Source: Lachnospiraceae bacterium (GTDB lineage Bacteria; Bacillota; Clostridia; Lachnospirales; Lachnospiraceae). Taken from it: a stretch of DNA of 47,082 nucleotides. The stretch covers positions 1-47,082 of the forward strand of contig BLMC01000017.1 of the NCBI GenBank assembly GCA_011959805.1, given 5' to 3'. A program made the position numbers and the translations under genes. A model generated the notes under the pieces. That model saw only the letters and a program-made list of their open reading frames with translations. It ran no database searches and was not told where the DNA came from. Below are positions 34,826-42,960 of this stretch, piece by piece; within the stretch, counting starts at the first letter, position 1; every line of letters begins with the position of its first letter.

Positions 34826-35623
34826 TTATATTTCTACAATCTGCGACATCTCAGTGCGTGGCGCCACAAATATTGGAAAATCATCTGGTTTATAAGGGAT
34901 ATCCGCCATAGAAATTTCCAGCCGCACAGTTTCATATGCTAACTCTGCTAAATTATTTTCCTTACTTAAATGTCCTAGAAATACAGTTTTCAGATTGCCA
35001 TGCAAAAGTTGGCTTAATAACCGACCTGAAAGCTCATTGGACAAATGCCCTTTTTTTCCCAATATCCTTTGTTTTAAAACATATGGATATTTACCTACTT
35101 GCAACATATTAACATCATGATTTGCTTCTAGCAAGAGAACATCCATTCCTCTGAGACTCTCAACTGTATATGCATCATAAGTACCTAGATCTGTCGCAAT
35201 TGCCATACGTTTATTTCCATATTGAAATCTATATGCTGCTGGCTGCGCCGCATCATGGGATACCTTCATGGGATTGACTGTGATATCCTTTAGAATAAAT
35301 TTTTCGTCAATTTTGACTGCATGAAAAAGTGAGTCCTCTATCCTTCCAAGATTACTCACTTTTTTAATGGCAGCTATTGTCCCCTCCGTAGCATAAACTG
35401 GTATTCCAAACTTTCGGCACAGTATACCCAGACCACTAATATGGTCTGAGTGCTCATGTGTTATCAGTATTCCATCAATATCTCTTCCCGCCAATCCAAG
35501 CTGATTGAGCCCTTCTAAGGTTCTCTTGCAGCTTATTCCTGCATCTACTAAAAGATGGGTAGCCTCTGTCCCAATATAAATACAATTGCCACTGCTTCCA
35601 CTGGCTATACTGCACATCTTCAT
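34826..35623 (-). CDS. walJ: WalJ/YycJ-like metallo-beta-lactamase-fold hydrolase
   Basis: A 265-residue MBL-fold protein. ASGSSGNCIYI opens the family and ITHEHSDHISGL is the HxHxDH metal site; VSHDAAQPAAYR and LEANHDVNML follow. YycJ proteins are linked to 5'-exonuclease activity or DNA repair and cell-wall control in Bacillus; the substrate is not settled. Here it is not beside walRK but in the polA-coaE unit. The start is the ATG after GGGGTAAAATTTG. Confidence 0.88.
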   Translation of the reverse strand: MKMCSIASGSSGNCIYIGTEATHLLVDAGISCKRTLEGLNQLGLAGRDIDGILITHEHSDHISGLGILCRKFGIPVYATEGTIAAIKKVSNLGRIEDSLFHAVKIDEKFILKDITVNPMKVSHDAAQPAAYRFQYGNKRMAIATDLGTYDAYTVESLRGMDVLLLEANHDVNMLQVGKYPYVLKQRILGKKGHLSNELSGRLLSQLLHGNLKTVFLGHLSKENNLAELAYETVRLEISMADIPYKPDDFPIFVAPRTEMSQIVEI

Positions 35624-35655
35624 CAAATTTTACCCCTGTTCTATTGCAATCTATT

Positions 35656-38091
35656 TTATTTCCAGTATACCTCTATCTTATCCCCATTATGAATCTCTTG
35701 TGTATACTGTGCATCCTTTCCGTTGACAAGAGTAGCAATTCCACCGCCGCGTACTCTGCTGGTATCAAAATCAATATAGTCAAAGATATCCACAAACATA
35801 TAACTTTGTTTACCTCTCATAACAATTGGACTTTGATTTACAATAACAATTATCTTCTTTCCAACTTCTTCTTTTACTTCTTCCTTTGTCTCTGTTTTTT
35901 GTTCTGGTTTTGTGGCAGTCTCAGCAGTCTTATTTTGCTTTGTTTCTTCTGCAACTGGTTTTGGTTCAGTCGCTTGTGTTGGTGTTTTTTCCTCTTTCAC
36001 TTCCTCTTTAGAACTCTCTGGCGAATCTTTGTCTATATCTGGTATCTCTTCTTTTTTTATCTCTTCCTCTCGAATCTCTTCTTTTTTTATCTCTTCTTGT
36101 ATCTCCTCTTTTGTTTCATTCGTCGTTGTCCCCTCTGAAACTTTATCCGAATCCACATTTAATTTTTCACTATCAGATAACTCTGTAGCTGTCTCCTGTA
36201 TTGGTGACTCCTCTAGTTTTTCCTTCGCATTCAAAAGTCCTTGTTCTCTTCTTTTTTCCGCTTTTGACACATGGTCTTTCACTGCTTCTCTAACCGCTTC
36301 CCGCTGTGATTCCTTATAAATCTCTTTCAGTTGATGTTCTTTTCGATTCTTAATTTCAAGCTTATCCGAAGCATGAATCTCCACTGTACTGTCTACCTGC
36401 TCGCCATTGACAAAGAGAATAATATCCTCTTTTGACAAATCCATAAATGCCAAGAAAGAATCATATGTGTAAAAAGTAAATACCTCAATCTCATCACCAT
36501 TCTGTATCAGATACTCTTCTGTGACAGCTGTACCATTTACCTTTACTGGTTTTGGAAGCTGCATCTCGTCACCGTTTACTGAGACAACAATCTTTCCATT
36601 ATAGTCTATCAAATCTGCAATTTTTTCCTGCGCAGATGTCCCAAGTGTGGATTCTTCAAGCACAATCACATCATTTGCCTTGATATTATGGCTGAGACTA
36701 ACCTCCTCACCATTTACATAAATATGTGCACTCTCACCATATTCTCCTTTTGTAACACGATTTTTGCCATTTACAGTATAGCGTAATTCTTCCCCGCGCC
36801 TTGGAAAAAGACCATCTCTTGTAAAATCCGCCTGAATCGCGGCATCTGTCACTGTAAGTTTATTATTGTCATAAAGCTTAATTTTATTGCCATTGAATGT
36901 AATATAGATAAAATTATTGTACTGCTCATAATATGTCAAACAAATTCCAATAGGTGTAATAATTGTAGAATCTTTTAGTGCTCCCTCCGGGAAATCAATG
37001 TCTCGCATAATCTCCTCCCCGCGAAGCGCCACACGTTTAGGGTCCAATCCAAGTTCCGCTGCAATCAGCGCATCAAATCCTCTAATTTTACCGCCACCGC
37101 CAACAATAAACACAGCACTTGGAGAAGTCCCACCATTCAGTTCTTTAATGGTATTGGCAGTCAGTTTTGCCATCCGCTCAATCTCACCCTGACAGATAGC
37201 AATCACTTCCTTGGCAGTGATTGTCTGCTCCATACCCATAATGTCTTCATATACAATCTCTTCCTGTTGTGTTGATGCTGTCTTAATCATTTCTGCTGTG
37301 CCAAAATCAATCAGACAAGTTTTTGCCAAAAGTTCTGTAAGCGTATCTCCTGCACAAGGAATCATTCCAAATGCAACCACGCTTCCATCACTTGTGATTG
37401 AAATGTCTGATGTTCCTGCTCCAACATCAATCATTGCAATATTTAGCAGCCGAAATTTCTCTGGAATGGCAACTCGAATTGCTGCAATTGGTTCCAAAGT
37501 AAGATTTGCAACCCGCAATTCAGCAAGTTCCACAGCACTGTACAAACCATCCACAACATCATCTGGCAAAAACGTAGCGATAATATCCGCACCTATCGTT
37601 TTCGCCTTATGGTGCTCTGGCTGTCCCATCCACAATCCATTTAAGTAATATCGCACAACAGAATATCCCACACAATAAAAATGCATATCTGTGTCATTAT
37701 TGTCTTGAAACTCTGCGAATGCCTGCTCTATTCCCAATGAAATCAGATTATTCATGTCCTCTTTTGTGACATTTCGTTCCTTGTCAAGGTCCATATCTGC
37801 ATGTACATTCATTGTCTTAAGTACACGTCCTGCGGCCGCAATACAAACTTCATTTAGTTTGACGCCTGTCTTCTCTTGCAGACATTGCCTAATATCTGCT
37901 ATGGTAGCAGCCACTCTGTTGATATCATGAATCTGTCCATCGAACATGGCGCGCGTCTGATGTTGTCTAATTTCCTGCGCTGTCACTACAAATCTTTCTC
38001 CTTGTCTATAACCCACAGTACCGACAATACTTCTTGTACCAATGTCCAGTCCAAATACAAGCTCCTCCTCTTTCACATTCCTCTCGTTCAT
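35656..38091 (-). CDS. FtsA-like ATPase with long C-terminal extension of beta-grasp-like repeats
   Basis: Residues 1-385 match the actin-like FtsA/PilM fold: VFGLDIGTRSIVGTVGY phosphate 1, MIDVGAGTSDISI phosphate 2 and VFIVGGGGKIRGFD adenosine motifs. At 811 residues it is about twice FtsA length. Residues 390-600 hold several 45-70-residue modules with VNG plus NGDEIEV or ANDVIVLEE endings, suggestive of ubiquitin/beta-grasp folds (inference). Residues 600-735 are a low-complexity Lys/Glu/Thr linker. The last 80 residues, with YMFVDIFDYIDFD and LVNGKDAQYTQEIHNGDKIEVYW, form a conserved terminal module. Its ATG overlaps the coaE stop (ATGA), so translation is coupled. No FtsA membrane helix is evident at the end. 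Likely a cytoskeletal or division-linked scaffold; the function is unknown. Confidence 0.82.
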   Translation of the reverse strand: MNERNVKEEELVFGLDIGTRSIVGTVGYRQGERFVVTAQEIRQHQTRAMFDGQIHDINRVAATIADIRQCLQEKTGVKLNEVCIAAAGRVLKTMNVHADMDLDKERNVTKEDMNNLISLGIEQAFAEFQDNNDTDMHFYCVGYSVVRYYLNGLWMGQPEHHKAKTIGADIIATFLPDDVVDGLYSAVELAELRVANLTLEPIAAIRVAIPEKFRLLNIAMIDVGAGTSDISITSDGSVVAFGMIPCAGDTLTELLAKTCLIDFGTAEMIKTASTQQEEIVYEDIMGMEQTITAKEVIAICQGEIERMAKLTANTIKELNGGTSPSAVFIVGGGGKIRGFDALIAAELGLDPKRVALRGEEIMRDIDFPEGALKDSTIITPIGICLTYYEQYNNFIYITFNGNKIKLYDNNKLTVTDAAIQADFTRDGLFPRRGEELRYTVNGKNRVTKGEYGESAHIYVNGEEVSLSHNIKANDVIVLEESTLGTSAQEKIADLIDYNGKIVVSVNGDEMQLPKPVKVNGTAVTEEYLIQNGDEIEVFTFYTYDSFLAFMDLSKEDIILFVNGEQVDSTVEIHASDKLEIKNRKEHQLKEIYKESQREAVREAVKDHVSKAEKRREQGLLNAKEKLEESPIQETATELSDSEKLNVDSDKVSEGTTTNETKEEIQEEIKKEEIREEEIKKEEIPDIDKDSPESSKEEVKEEKTPTQATEPKPVAEETKQNKTAETATKPEQKTETKEEVKEEVGKKIIVIVNQSPIVMRGKQSYMFVDIFDYIDFDTSRVRGGGIATLVNGKDAQYTQEIHNGDKIEVYWK
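36044..36097 (-). repeat. In-frame 30-bp tandem duplication in the FtsA-like linker
   Basis: A 30-bp unit at 36044-36073 is repeated from 36074 for 24 bases, coding for EEIKKEEIRE-type decapeptides. Copy number could vary between strains without shifting the frame. Confidence 0.65.
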
Positions 38092-38684
38092 ACCTCAACC
38101 CCCATTATTTTATTGATCTGTCTGTAGGTTTCCTCCAAATCACCATTGTTTGTAATCACCACTTGGCAGTATTTTCTAAATTCTTCCTCACTCAACTGTC
38201 CCTTCATAATCTCTGTTGTCTTCTGTGCGCTGTATTGCCTACTTTTTGCAAGTCGCTTCTGCCGGACTGCAACATCAGAATGAATATACCACATCTCATC
38301 CACAATCTGGTCATAGTGTTCCTCAATTAAAAGTGCCGCCTCGATAAAAAAGTAATCCACCACTCCTCTTTCGCGCTCAAAAGCAATTTGTTCTAAAATA
38401 TACTTTTTCACTTCTGGATGCACAATGTAATTTACTTGGACCAACAGTGCGTTATCTCCAAAAATAGCAGTTGCCATTTTCAATTTATCAATTGTATTAT
38501 CGGCGTTTAAAATCTCTTGTCCAAGAAGCGCAACAAGCTTCTGATAACACATTTGCCCTGGTTCATACAGTTTGTGTGCTGCCTCGTCTGCCCTTATAAC
38601 TCTGCATGAAAACTGTTCTTCTATATAGGAGAGAACCTTTGTTTTCCCTGCGCCGACACCGCCAGTAATTCCTATAATTTTCAT
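38088..38684 (-). CDS. coaE: Dephospho-CoA kinase
   Basis: CoaE phosphorylates dephospho-CoA, the last step of coenzyme A synthesis. The 198-residue product begins MKIIGITGGVGAGKT (P-loop) and has RADEAAHKLYEPG and the Asp/Arg lid region RQKRLAKSR. The ATG is 1 nt after the polA stop and uses the GAGG inside the last polA codons. polA-coaE adjacency is common in bacteria. The stop overlaps the FtsA-like start. Confidence 0.95.
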   Translation of the reverse strand: MKIIGITGGVGAGKTKVLSYIEEQFSCRVIRADEAAHKLYEPGQMCYQKLVALLGQEILNADNTIDKLKMATAIFGDNALLVQVNYIVHPEVKKYILEQIAFERERGVVDYFFIEAALLIEEHYDQIVDEMWYIHSDVAVRQKRLAKSRQYSAQKTTEIMKGQLSEEEFRKYCQVVITNNGDLEETYRQINKIMGVEV

Positions 38685-38685
38685 A

Positions 38686-41403
38686 TTATTTTGCCTCATA
38701 CCAGTCCATACCTGTATGGAGGTCAATCTCTAGTTTTACTGCCAACTCACATGCATTTTGCATCTCTTGCGACAAAACTGCGCGCACTTGCTCAACCTCA
38801 TCCTTTCTTGTCTCAATCAGTAGTTCATCATGTATTTGTAGTATTAGCTTTGACTGAAGTCCCTTTGCTTTTAATGCATCATAGACATGTACCATTGCAT
38901 ATTTAATAATATCTGCCGCTGTTCCCTGTATTGGAGAGTTCATAGCAACACGCTCTCCAAAAGAACGCTGCATAAAATTTGTAGATTTTAGCTCAGGAAC
39001 AGGTCTACGTCTGCCAAACATTGTTTCACAATATCCCTTTTCCTTTGCATCCTCCACCAACGTATCCAAAAATTTCTTAATTCCAGGATACGTCTTAAAA
39101 TATTCATCGATATAAATCTCTGCTTCTTTGCGTGTAATACTCAAATCTTGACTCAATCCGAACGAACTGATACCATATACAATCCCAAAATTTACTGCCT
39201 TTGCATTGCGTCTCTGCAAGTCTGTGACCTCCGCAAACGGTGTGTGAAAAACCTTCGACGCAGTAATTCTATGGATATCCTCCTCCATCTTATAAGCCTC
39301 GATTAGCTGGTGGTCTTCTGACATATGGGCCAGCACACGCAACTCAATCTGCGAATAATCCGCATCCATAAAAATACAGCCCTCTTGCGGAACAAATACT
39401 TTTCGGATTCGTCTACCAAGTTCCATACGCATTGGAATATTCTGTAAATTAGGTTCTGTTGAACTCAATCTTCCCGTCGCAGTAATCGTCTGATTAAAGT
39501 TTGTGTGTATTTTGTTTTTCGCGTCAATAAACACTGCAAGCCCGTCTGCATAAGTTGATTTAAGTTTTGTAAGTCCTCTATATTCCAAAATATCTTTGAC
39601 AATCGGATTTTCTGGTGCAAGCTTCTCCAACACTTCCGCCGCTGTCGAATATCCTGTCTTTGTCTTCTTCCCTCCGGGCAATTTCATTTTATCGAATAAA
39701 ATTTCCCCCAACTGCTTTGGTGAATTGATATTAAAAACTTCTCCTGCCACATTATGAATTGCCTTTTCTAACTCATCAATCCTGACATTGAGCGCCTCCC
39801 CATAAGCCTTTAATTCCTCTGGACGAACAAGAATTCCCTCCCGTTCCATATCAAATAACACATAAGTCAATGGCATCTCAAGCTCCCGAAAAAGCTTATC
39901 CATTTTATTCTGTACCAATGCTGTTTCTAGCAACGGCTCTACCCGATACAAAACATATGTTTCTTTCGCAAGACAAGTTAGACACATCTCCTTCTGATTG
40001 CGATATATGGTACTAAAATCACTCTTTCCAAAAATCTCTACCCATTTCTGTAACTGAATATTGAGATGTTCCTTTGCCACATCAACAATATCATAATCAC
40101 CCTTGAGTGGGTTCAACAAATATGCTGCAATTTTACAGTCAAAGAGATGTTTTGTAATCTCATATGATGCCAGTTTTTTATCACTTTCCTCTGAAAATAG
40201 GCTTCCATAATCATTTTTTACATCAAATACAGCAACGGACATCTTATCAGATAACAACATTCTCTCAATCTGTTGTTGAAGAAATTCTGCTGATATTACA
40301 TCACAACTTTCCATAAAGTAAACATTTTGCTCCTGCTCTGAACCACCACATAACATGCAGCCAAAGATTGATTCCTCTGCGTTCATCTGCAAAAACATCT
40401 GTCCATCTGCATGCGCTCCAAACTCACTGATGTCTTTTGCTTTTATATGAATTGGTCGTATTGCCGCGAAACCAGCTTTGATAACCCTATCAAAAGCGCT
40501 CTGTACATCCTCTTTTGTCCGAATCGCAACTACTTTAATATCTCTGTTAATATCAATCGCAGTTGTATTGTTTTCTAATTCGGCTTGTCCAAATTTGCCG
40601 TACAAAGAGAGTTTCTTCAACAGAGCATTAGCCTCCATTGAAAACATATTCCCCGCAGTAAACGCTGTCTTTTCCAATGAAAAATCAACAATTGTATTTT
40701 TAAAAATCTTCCAGGACTCTTTATTTTGTAAAACATCCTCCTTGTTCTGCAACAATTTCTCCCGAATGCTTTTTTGTGGCAACTCTTCCAAATGTACATA
40801 CAATTCCTCTAGCAAATCTTCCTTCGCGACATACGTACACAACAAATTAATTGCTGTCTTTTTTCCAATGTGTGCTATTTCTGTCAATACTGGTAGCGTG
40901 CAGAGGAACTCTGGTGTAAACTGATATTCCTCCTGCACTATATCGATTCCATAGTCCCGAAATATTGTTTTTCCATTGCTAGTCTCTATAACACAAACTT
41001 TTGTTTGCTTAGAAACAAGCTGCAAAATATTCCAATCACCGGTAACCACTGTGATTTCTAGTTCCTCTTTTGTGGAAGCTTCTTTCTCTAGTCTCCCTAC
41101 GATACTTCCCAGAAAAGCTGTTACTTTCAACTCTTCCGACGCAACAAAGTTGATTCTCATCGCTAAAATAAGTTCCTTTAGTACAGAAAACTGCTCATGA
41201 AGCCCCTTTGGTATCACTCCTTCTTCCGTTCCAAATACCACACACAGATTATCTGGTTTTTCCTTCTCCACAACTTTTAACAATACATTTACAAATCCAA
41301 AAATCGCATTTGTCTGAAGTCCCGTTGTATCTGTCATTATCGGTACATTATAGAATGCTTTTCGTAAAATATTATTGCCATCTATCAACACAATCCTGCT
41401 CAT
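38686..41403 (-). CDS. polA: DNA polymerase I with degenerate 5'-nuclease domain
   Basis: The polymerase domain (about residues 510-905) is intact: motif A DADYSQIELRVLAHMS, motif B RRNAKAVNFGIVYGIS, motif C QIHDELL. The 3'-exonuclease-like domain lacks the catalytic acids, as in many Firmicutes. The N-terminal 270 residues start as a 5' nuclease (VLIDGNNILRKAFYNVP, NAIFGFVNVLLK) but lose its active site: the FD...FRHE...YK stretch is gone, the EADD motif reads SEELKVTAFLG, GDRDxLQL reads GDWNILQL, and the GDxSDNIPGVPGIG loop reads LPVLTEIAHIG. It is probably polymerase-only. Length (905) is near normal. It lies 4 nt after the zinc-finger gene and 1 nt before coaE. Confidence 0.95.
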   Translation of the reverse strand: MSRIVLIDGNNILRKAFYNVPIMTDTTGLQTNAIFGFVNVLLKVVEKEKPDNLCVVFGTEEGVIPKGLHEQFSVLKELILAMRINFVASEELKVTAFLGSIVGRLEKEASTKEELEITVVTGDWNILQLVSKQTKVCVIETSNGKTIFRDYGIDIVQEEYQFTPEFLCTLPVLTEIAHIGKKTAINLLCTYVAKEDLLEELYVHLEELPQKSIREKLLQNKEDVLQNKESWKIFKNTIVDFSLEKTAFTAGNMFSMEANALLKKLSLYGKFGQAELENNTTAIDINRDIKVVAIRTKEDVQSAFDRVIKAGFAAIRPIHIKAKDISEFGAHADGQMFLQMNAEESIFGCMLCGGSEQEQNVYFMESCDVISAEFLQQQIERMLLSDKMSVAVFDVKNDYGSLFSEESDKKLASYEITKHLFDCKIAAYLLNPLKGDYDIVDVAKEHLNIQLQKWVEIFGKSDFSTIYRNQKEMCLTCLAKETYVLYRVEPLLETALVQNKMDKLFRELEMPLTYVLFDMEREGILVRPEELKAYGEALNVRIDELEKAIHNVAGEVFNINSPKQLGEILFDKMKLPGGKKTKTGYSTAAEVLEKLAPENPIVKDILEYRGLTKLKSTYADGLAVFIDAKNKIHTNFNQTITATGRLSSTEPNLQNIPMRMELGRRIRKVFVPQEGCIFMDADYSQIELRVLAHMSEDHQLIEAYKMEEDIHRITASKVFHTPFAEVTDLQRRNAKAVNFGIVYGISSFGLSQDLSITRKEAEIYIDEYFKTYPGIKKFLDTLVEDAKEKGYCETMFGRRRPVPELKSTNFMQRSFGERVAMNSPIQGTAADIIKYAMVHVYDALKAKGLQSKLILQIHDELLIETRKDEVEQVRAVLSQEMQNACELAVKLEIDLHTGMDWYEAK

Positions 41404-41407
41404 GATG

Positions 41408-41716
41408 TTATACTCCTCCCAGCAAAAATATACAAAATATCAGTGATCCAACTAAAAAAAGACCGGCCTTTAGCTGTTTAAATACCTTTTTGCGGGTAAT
41501 AATCCGATTCAGCCTGTCCTCCAGTTCACTCTGTACATCTATATCCTCATCATTCTCAAGTCTGCTGATGCCTTCTAACAGAAGATATTCAACTGTAAGT
41601 TCCTCCATGCATTCACTGCAAGAAGTTATATGTTCCACCAACCGATACTCTGTATCTCTGTCTAACTCATCTTTTAAAAACAGATGAATACACCGCTGTG
41701 CCTCTTTACAATCCAT
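41408..41716 (-). CDS. Zinc-finger (zf-HC2) anti-sigma-like membrane protein
   Basis: A 102-residue protein with MDCKEAQRCIHLFLKDEL at the N-terminus, HITSCSECMEEL (the HxxxCxxC zinc anti-sigma motif) near residues 29-40, and one C-terminal membrane helix (LFLVGSLIFCIFLLGGV). It has no extracytoplasmic domain and no sigma-factor gene beside it. GAGGG lies 5 nt before the start. It is first gene of the polA-coaE unit, so its link to DNA polymerase expression is notable. Confidence 0.8.
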   Translation of the reverse strand: MDCKEAQRCIHLFLKDELDRDTEYRLVEHITSCSECMEELTVEYLLLEGISRLENDEDIDVQSELEDRLNRIITRKKVFKQLKAGLFLVGSLIFCIFLLGGV

Positions 41717-41809
41717 CGCTGCCCTCTACATTATACGAAAACTACGCCATTACAGGCCGCACGGCTATCCTTAGAGCCTGAATATACTACTTCCCTAATG
41801 ATACACTAA

Positions 41810-41838
41810 ATCTTATCATATTAAAAGAGTGAAATCAA
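41810..41838 (-). promoter_or_regulatory. Promoter of the zf-HC2/polA/coaE unit
   Basis: TTGATT (41838-41833), 17-nt spacer, TAAGAT (41815-41810) on the minus strand. The hairpin AGTGAAAT/ATTTCACT (41828-41849) overlaps the -35 and could affect its use. Confidence 0.55.
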
Positions 41839-41880
41839 AAAATTTCACTTTTATACAGATTATTCCTTTCTTTTTTGTAT

Positions 41881-41924
41881 AAAATAACAATGGCAGCAGA
41901 GCCATTCTCTGGACTTCTGCTGCC
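41881..41924 (-). terminator. Terminator of the 68-residue protein gene
   Basis: GGCAGCAG/CTGCTGCC (41924-41917 with 41899-41892), 17-nt loop, followed by ATTGTTATTTT on the minus strand, about 20 nt past the stop. The hairpin at 41823-41852 is a second, T-rich stem. Confidence 0.65.
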
Positions 41925-41943
41925 GCTTTTACAGTTTTGCTGA

Positions 41944-42150
41944 CTACATCATTGTGTCTCCCTCACTAATTCGCTGTATCAGCTGTTGCATCTCTTCTTT
42001 ACTTTTTACGCTATTACTCTCAGCAAGAATTCGTTCTTTTTCATACTCAGTCAACTTACCATAATTATTAATCGCCTGCTCATCCATTGCTAATCCAAAT
42101 GCCAGTCCCAATGGCAACACGCCGCCTTGCAGCCCATCTATATAGTCCAT
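41944..42150 (-). CDS. Small uncharacterised protein
   Basis: A 68-residue protein starting MDYIDGLQGGVLPLGLAFGLAMDEQA, with a helical C-terminus YGKLTEYEKERILAESNSVKSKEE. A short Leu/Gly/Ala stretch is probably an amphipathic helix, not a membrane span. Similar short hypothetical proteins occur in related gut Clostridia, from memory; no function is known. The start is the ATG after GAGGTGTGATT. It is monocistronic, with a terminator. Confidence 0.65.
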   Translation of the reverse strand: MDYIDGLQGGVLPLGLAFGLAMDEQAINNYGKLTEYEKERILAESNSVKSKEEMQQLIQRISEGDTMM

Positions 42151-42278
42151 AATCACACCTCATCCTTATCAACACTACTTTCAAAAACCCCATCTGCAAT
42201 ACCTGCATTTTGCAAGTTGCACAATATAGTGTCTCCTAAATGCTATGTAATTATGTATCTGTCTTTAATTATATCATT

Positions 42279-42667
42279 TCATGCTTCTTTTTCCAAAGTC
42301 CCAGAAAAATATCTTCCTATGTCGGCAACAAATCCAAGAACATCTGTTTTTATTTCATCTGGAAAAGTTGTGAGCACAGGTGCTGTCTCAAAACTCAATG
42401 CACCATTAAAATGGGTTCTTTTGTTTTATATGCCATATGCTTTTTTGTGTTGGATATCTTTGCTCTTCCATTTCGACGCATTTCTTTCAATATATAATTC
42501 AGAAATTTTATTCTGAATTTTACCAAATCAATGTCATATATATTTCCTGTACTTGTTATAATCATGTTCCATAAACTAAGTGAAATACCAATTTCATTTG
42601 TATAGTTATTTTCAAAGCGTCCAATTATTTTGATAACAAAGCAAATATAATACCTGTTCTCTAGCAA
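42279..42667 (-). pseudogene. Decayed gene fragment with a frameshift
   Basis: Two overlapping minus-strand frames together read as one protein-like sequence: residues RFENNYTNEIGISLSLWN to LNYILKEMRRNGRAKI (42667 to about 42410), then, in another frame, NGALSFETAPVLTTFPD to FSGTLEKEA before a stop at 42279. A shift near 42410 would join them. No family recognised. Confidence 0.35.
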
Positions 42668-42694
42668 AACCTTTTATTCTTACCAGCTGCATCA

Positions 42695-42945
42695 TTAATT
42701 CCACTTTTCACCTGTGCCCACATAATTTGGATATCTCCAAATACCTTGTTCATAGCTGCGGAAAAAATATACACTTGGAAACTCTAGTTTTTCTCGAAAT
42801 TCAGCCGACTTTACTTCTGTCTCTATAGCATAGTCGTGATACAGCTTTCCAAGACTTTTAATGCCTCTATATCTTTGATCGCTATAATTTCTTTGTTGTC
42901 ATATACCCATATCCTATAATCATAAGTATGTTCATATTTTCAACA
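42695..42945 (-). pseudogene. Decayed gene fragment with a frameshift
   Basis: On the minus strand HTYDYRIWVYDNKEIIAIKD (from about 42940) and then, in another frame, KLYHDYAIETEVKSAEF to RYPNYVGTGEKWN, stop at 42695, read like the C-terminal part of one protein broken near 42850. There is no start codon. It lies between the large glycosyltransferase and the 42279-42667 fragment, consistent with gene loss in this region. Confidence 0.4.
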
Positions 42946-42960
42946 CTGATTTTTCCTTTG

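Noticed and set aside
36000-36110. Repeated TCTCTTCTTTTTTTATCTC units considered as a CRISPR-like array
   Set aside because: The repeats are adjacent with no spacers and code in frame for a Lys/Glu-rich linker, so this is a coding tandem duplication.
42127-42516. Plus-strand ORF of 129 codons
   Set aside because: It is antisense to protein-like minus-strand remnants, has no ribosome site, and its translation looks random.
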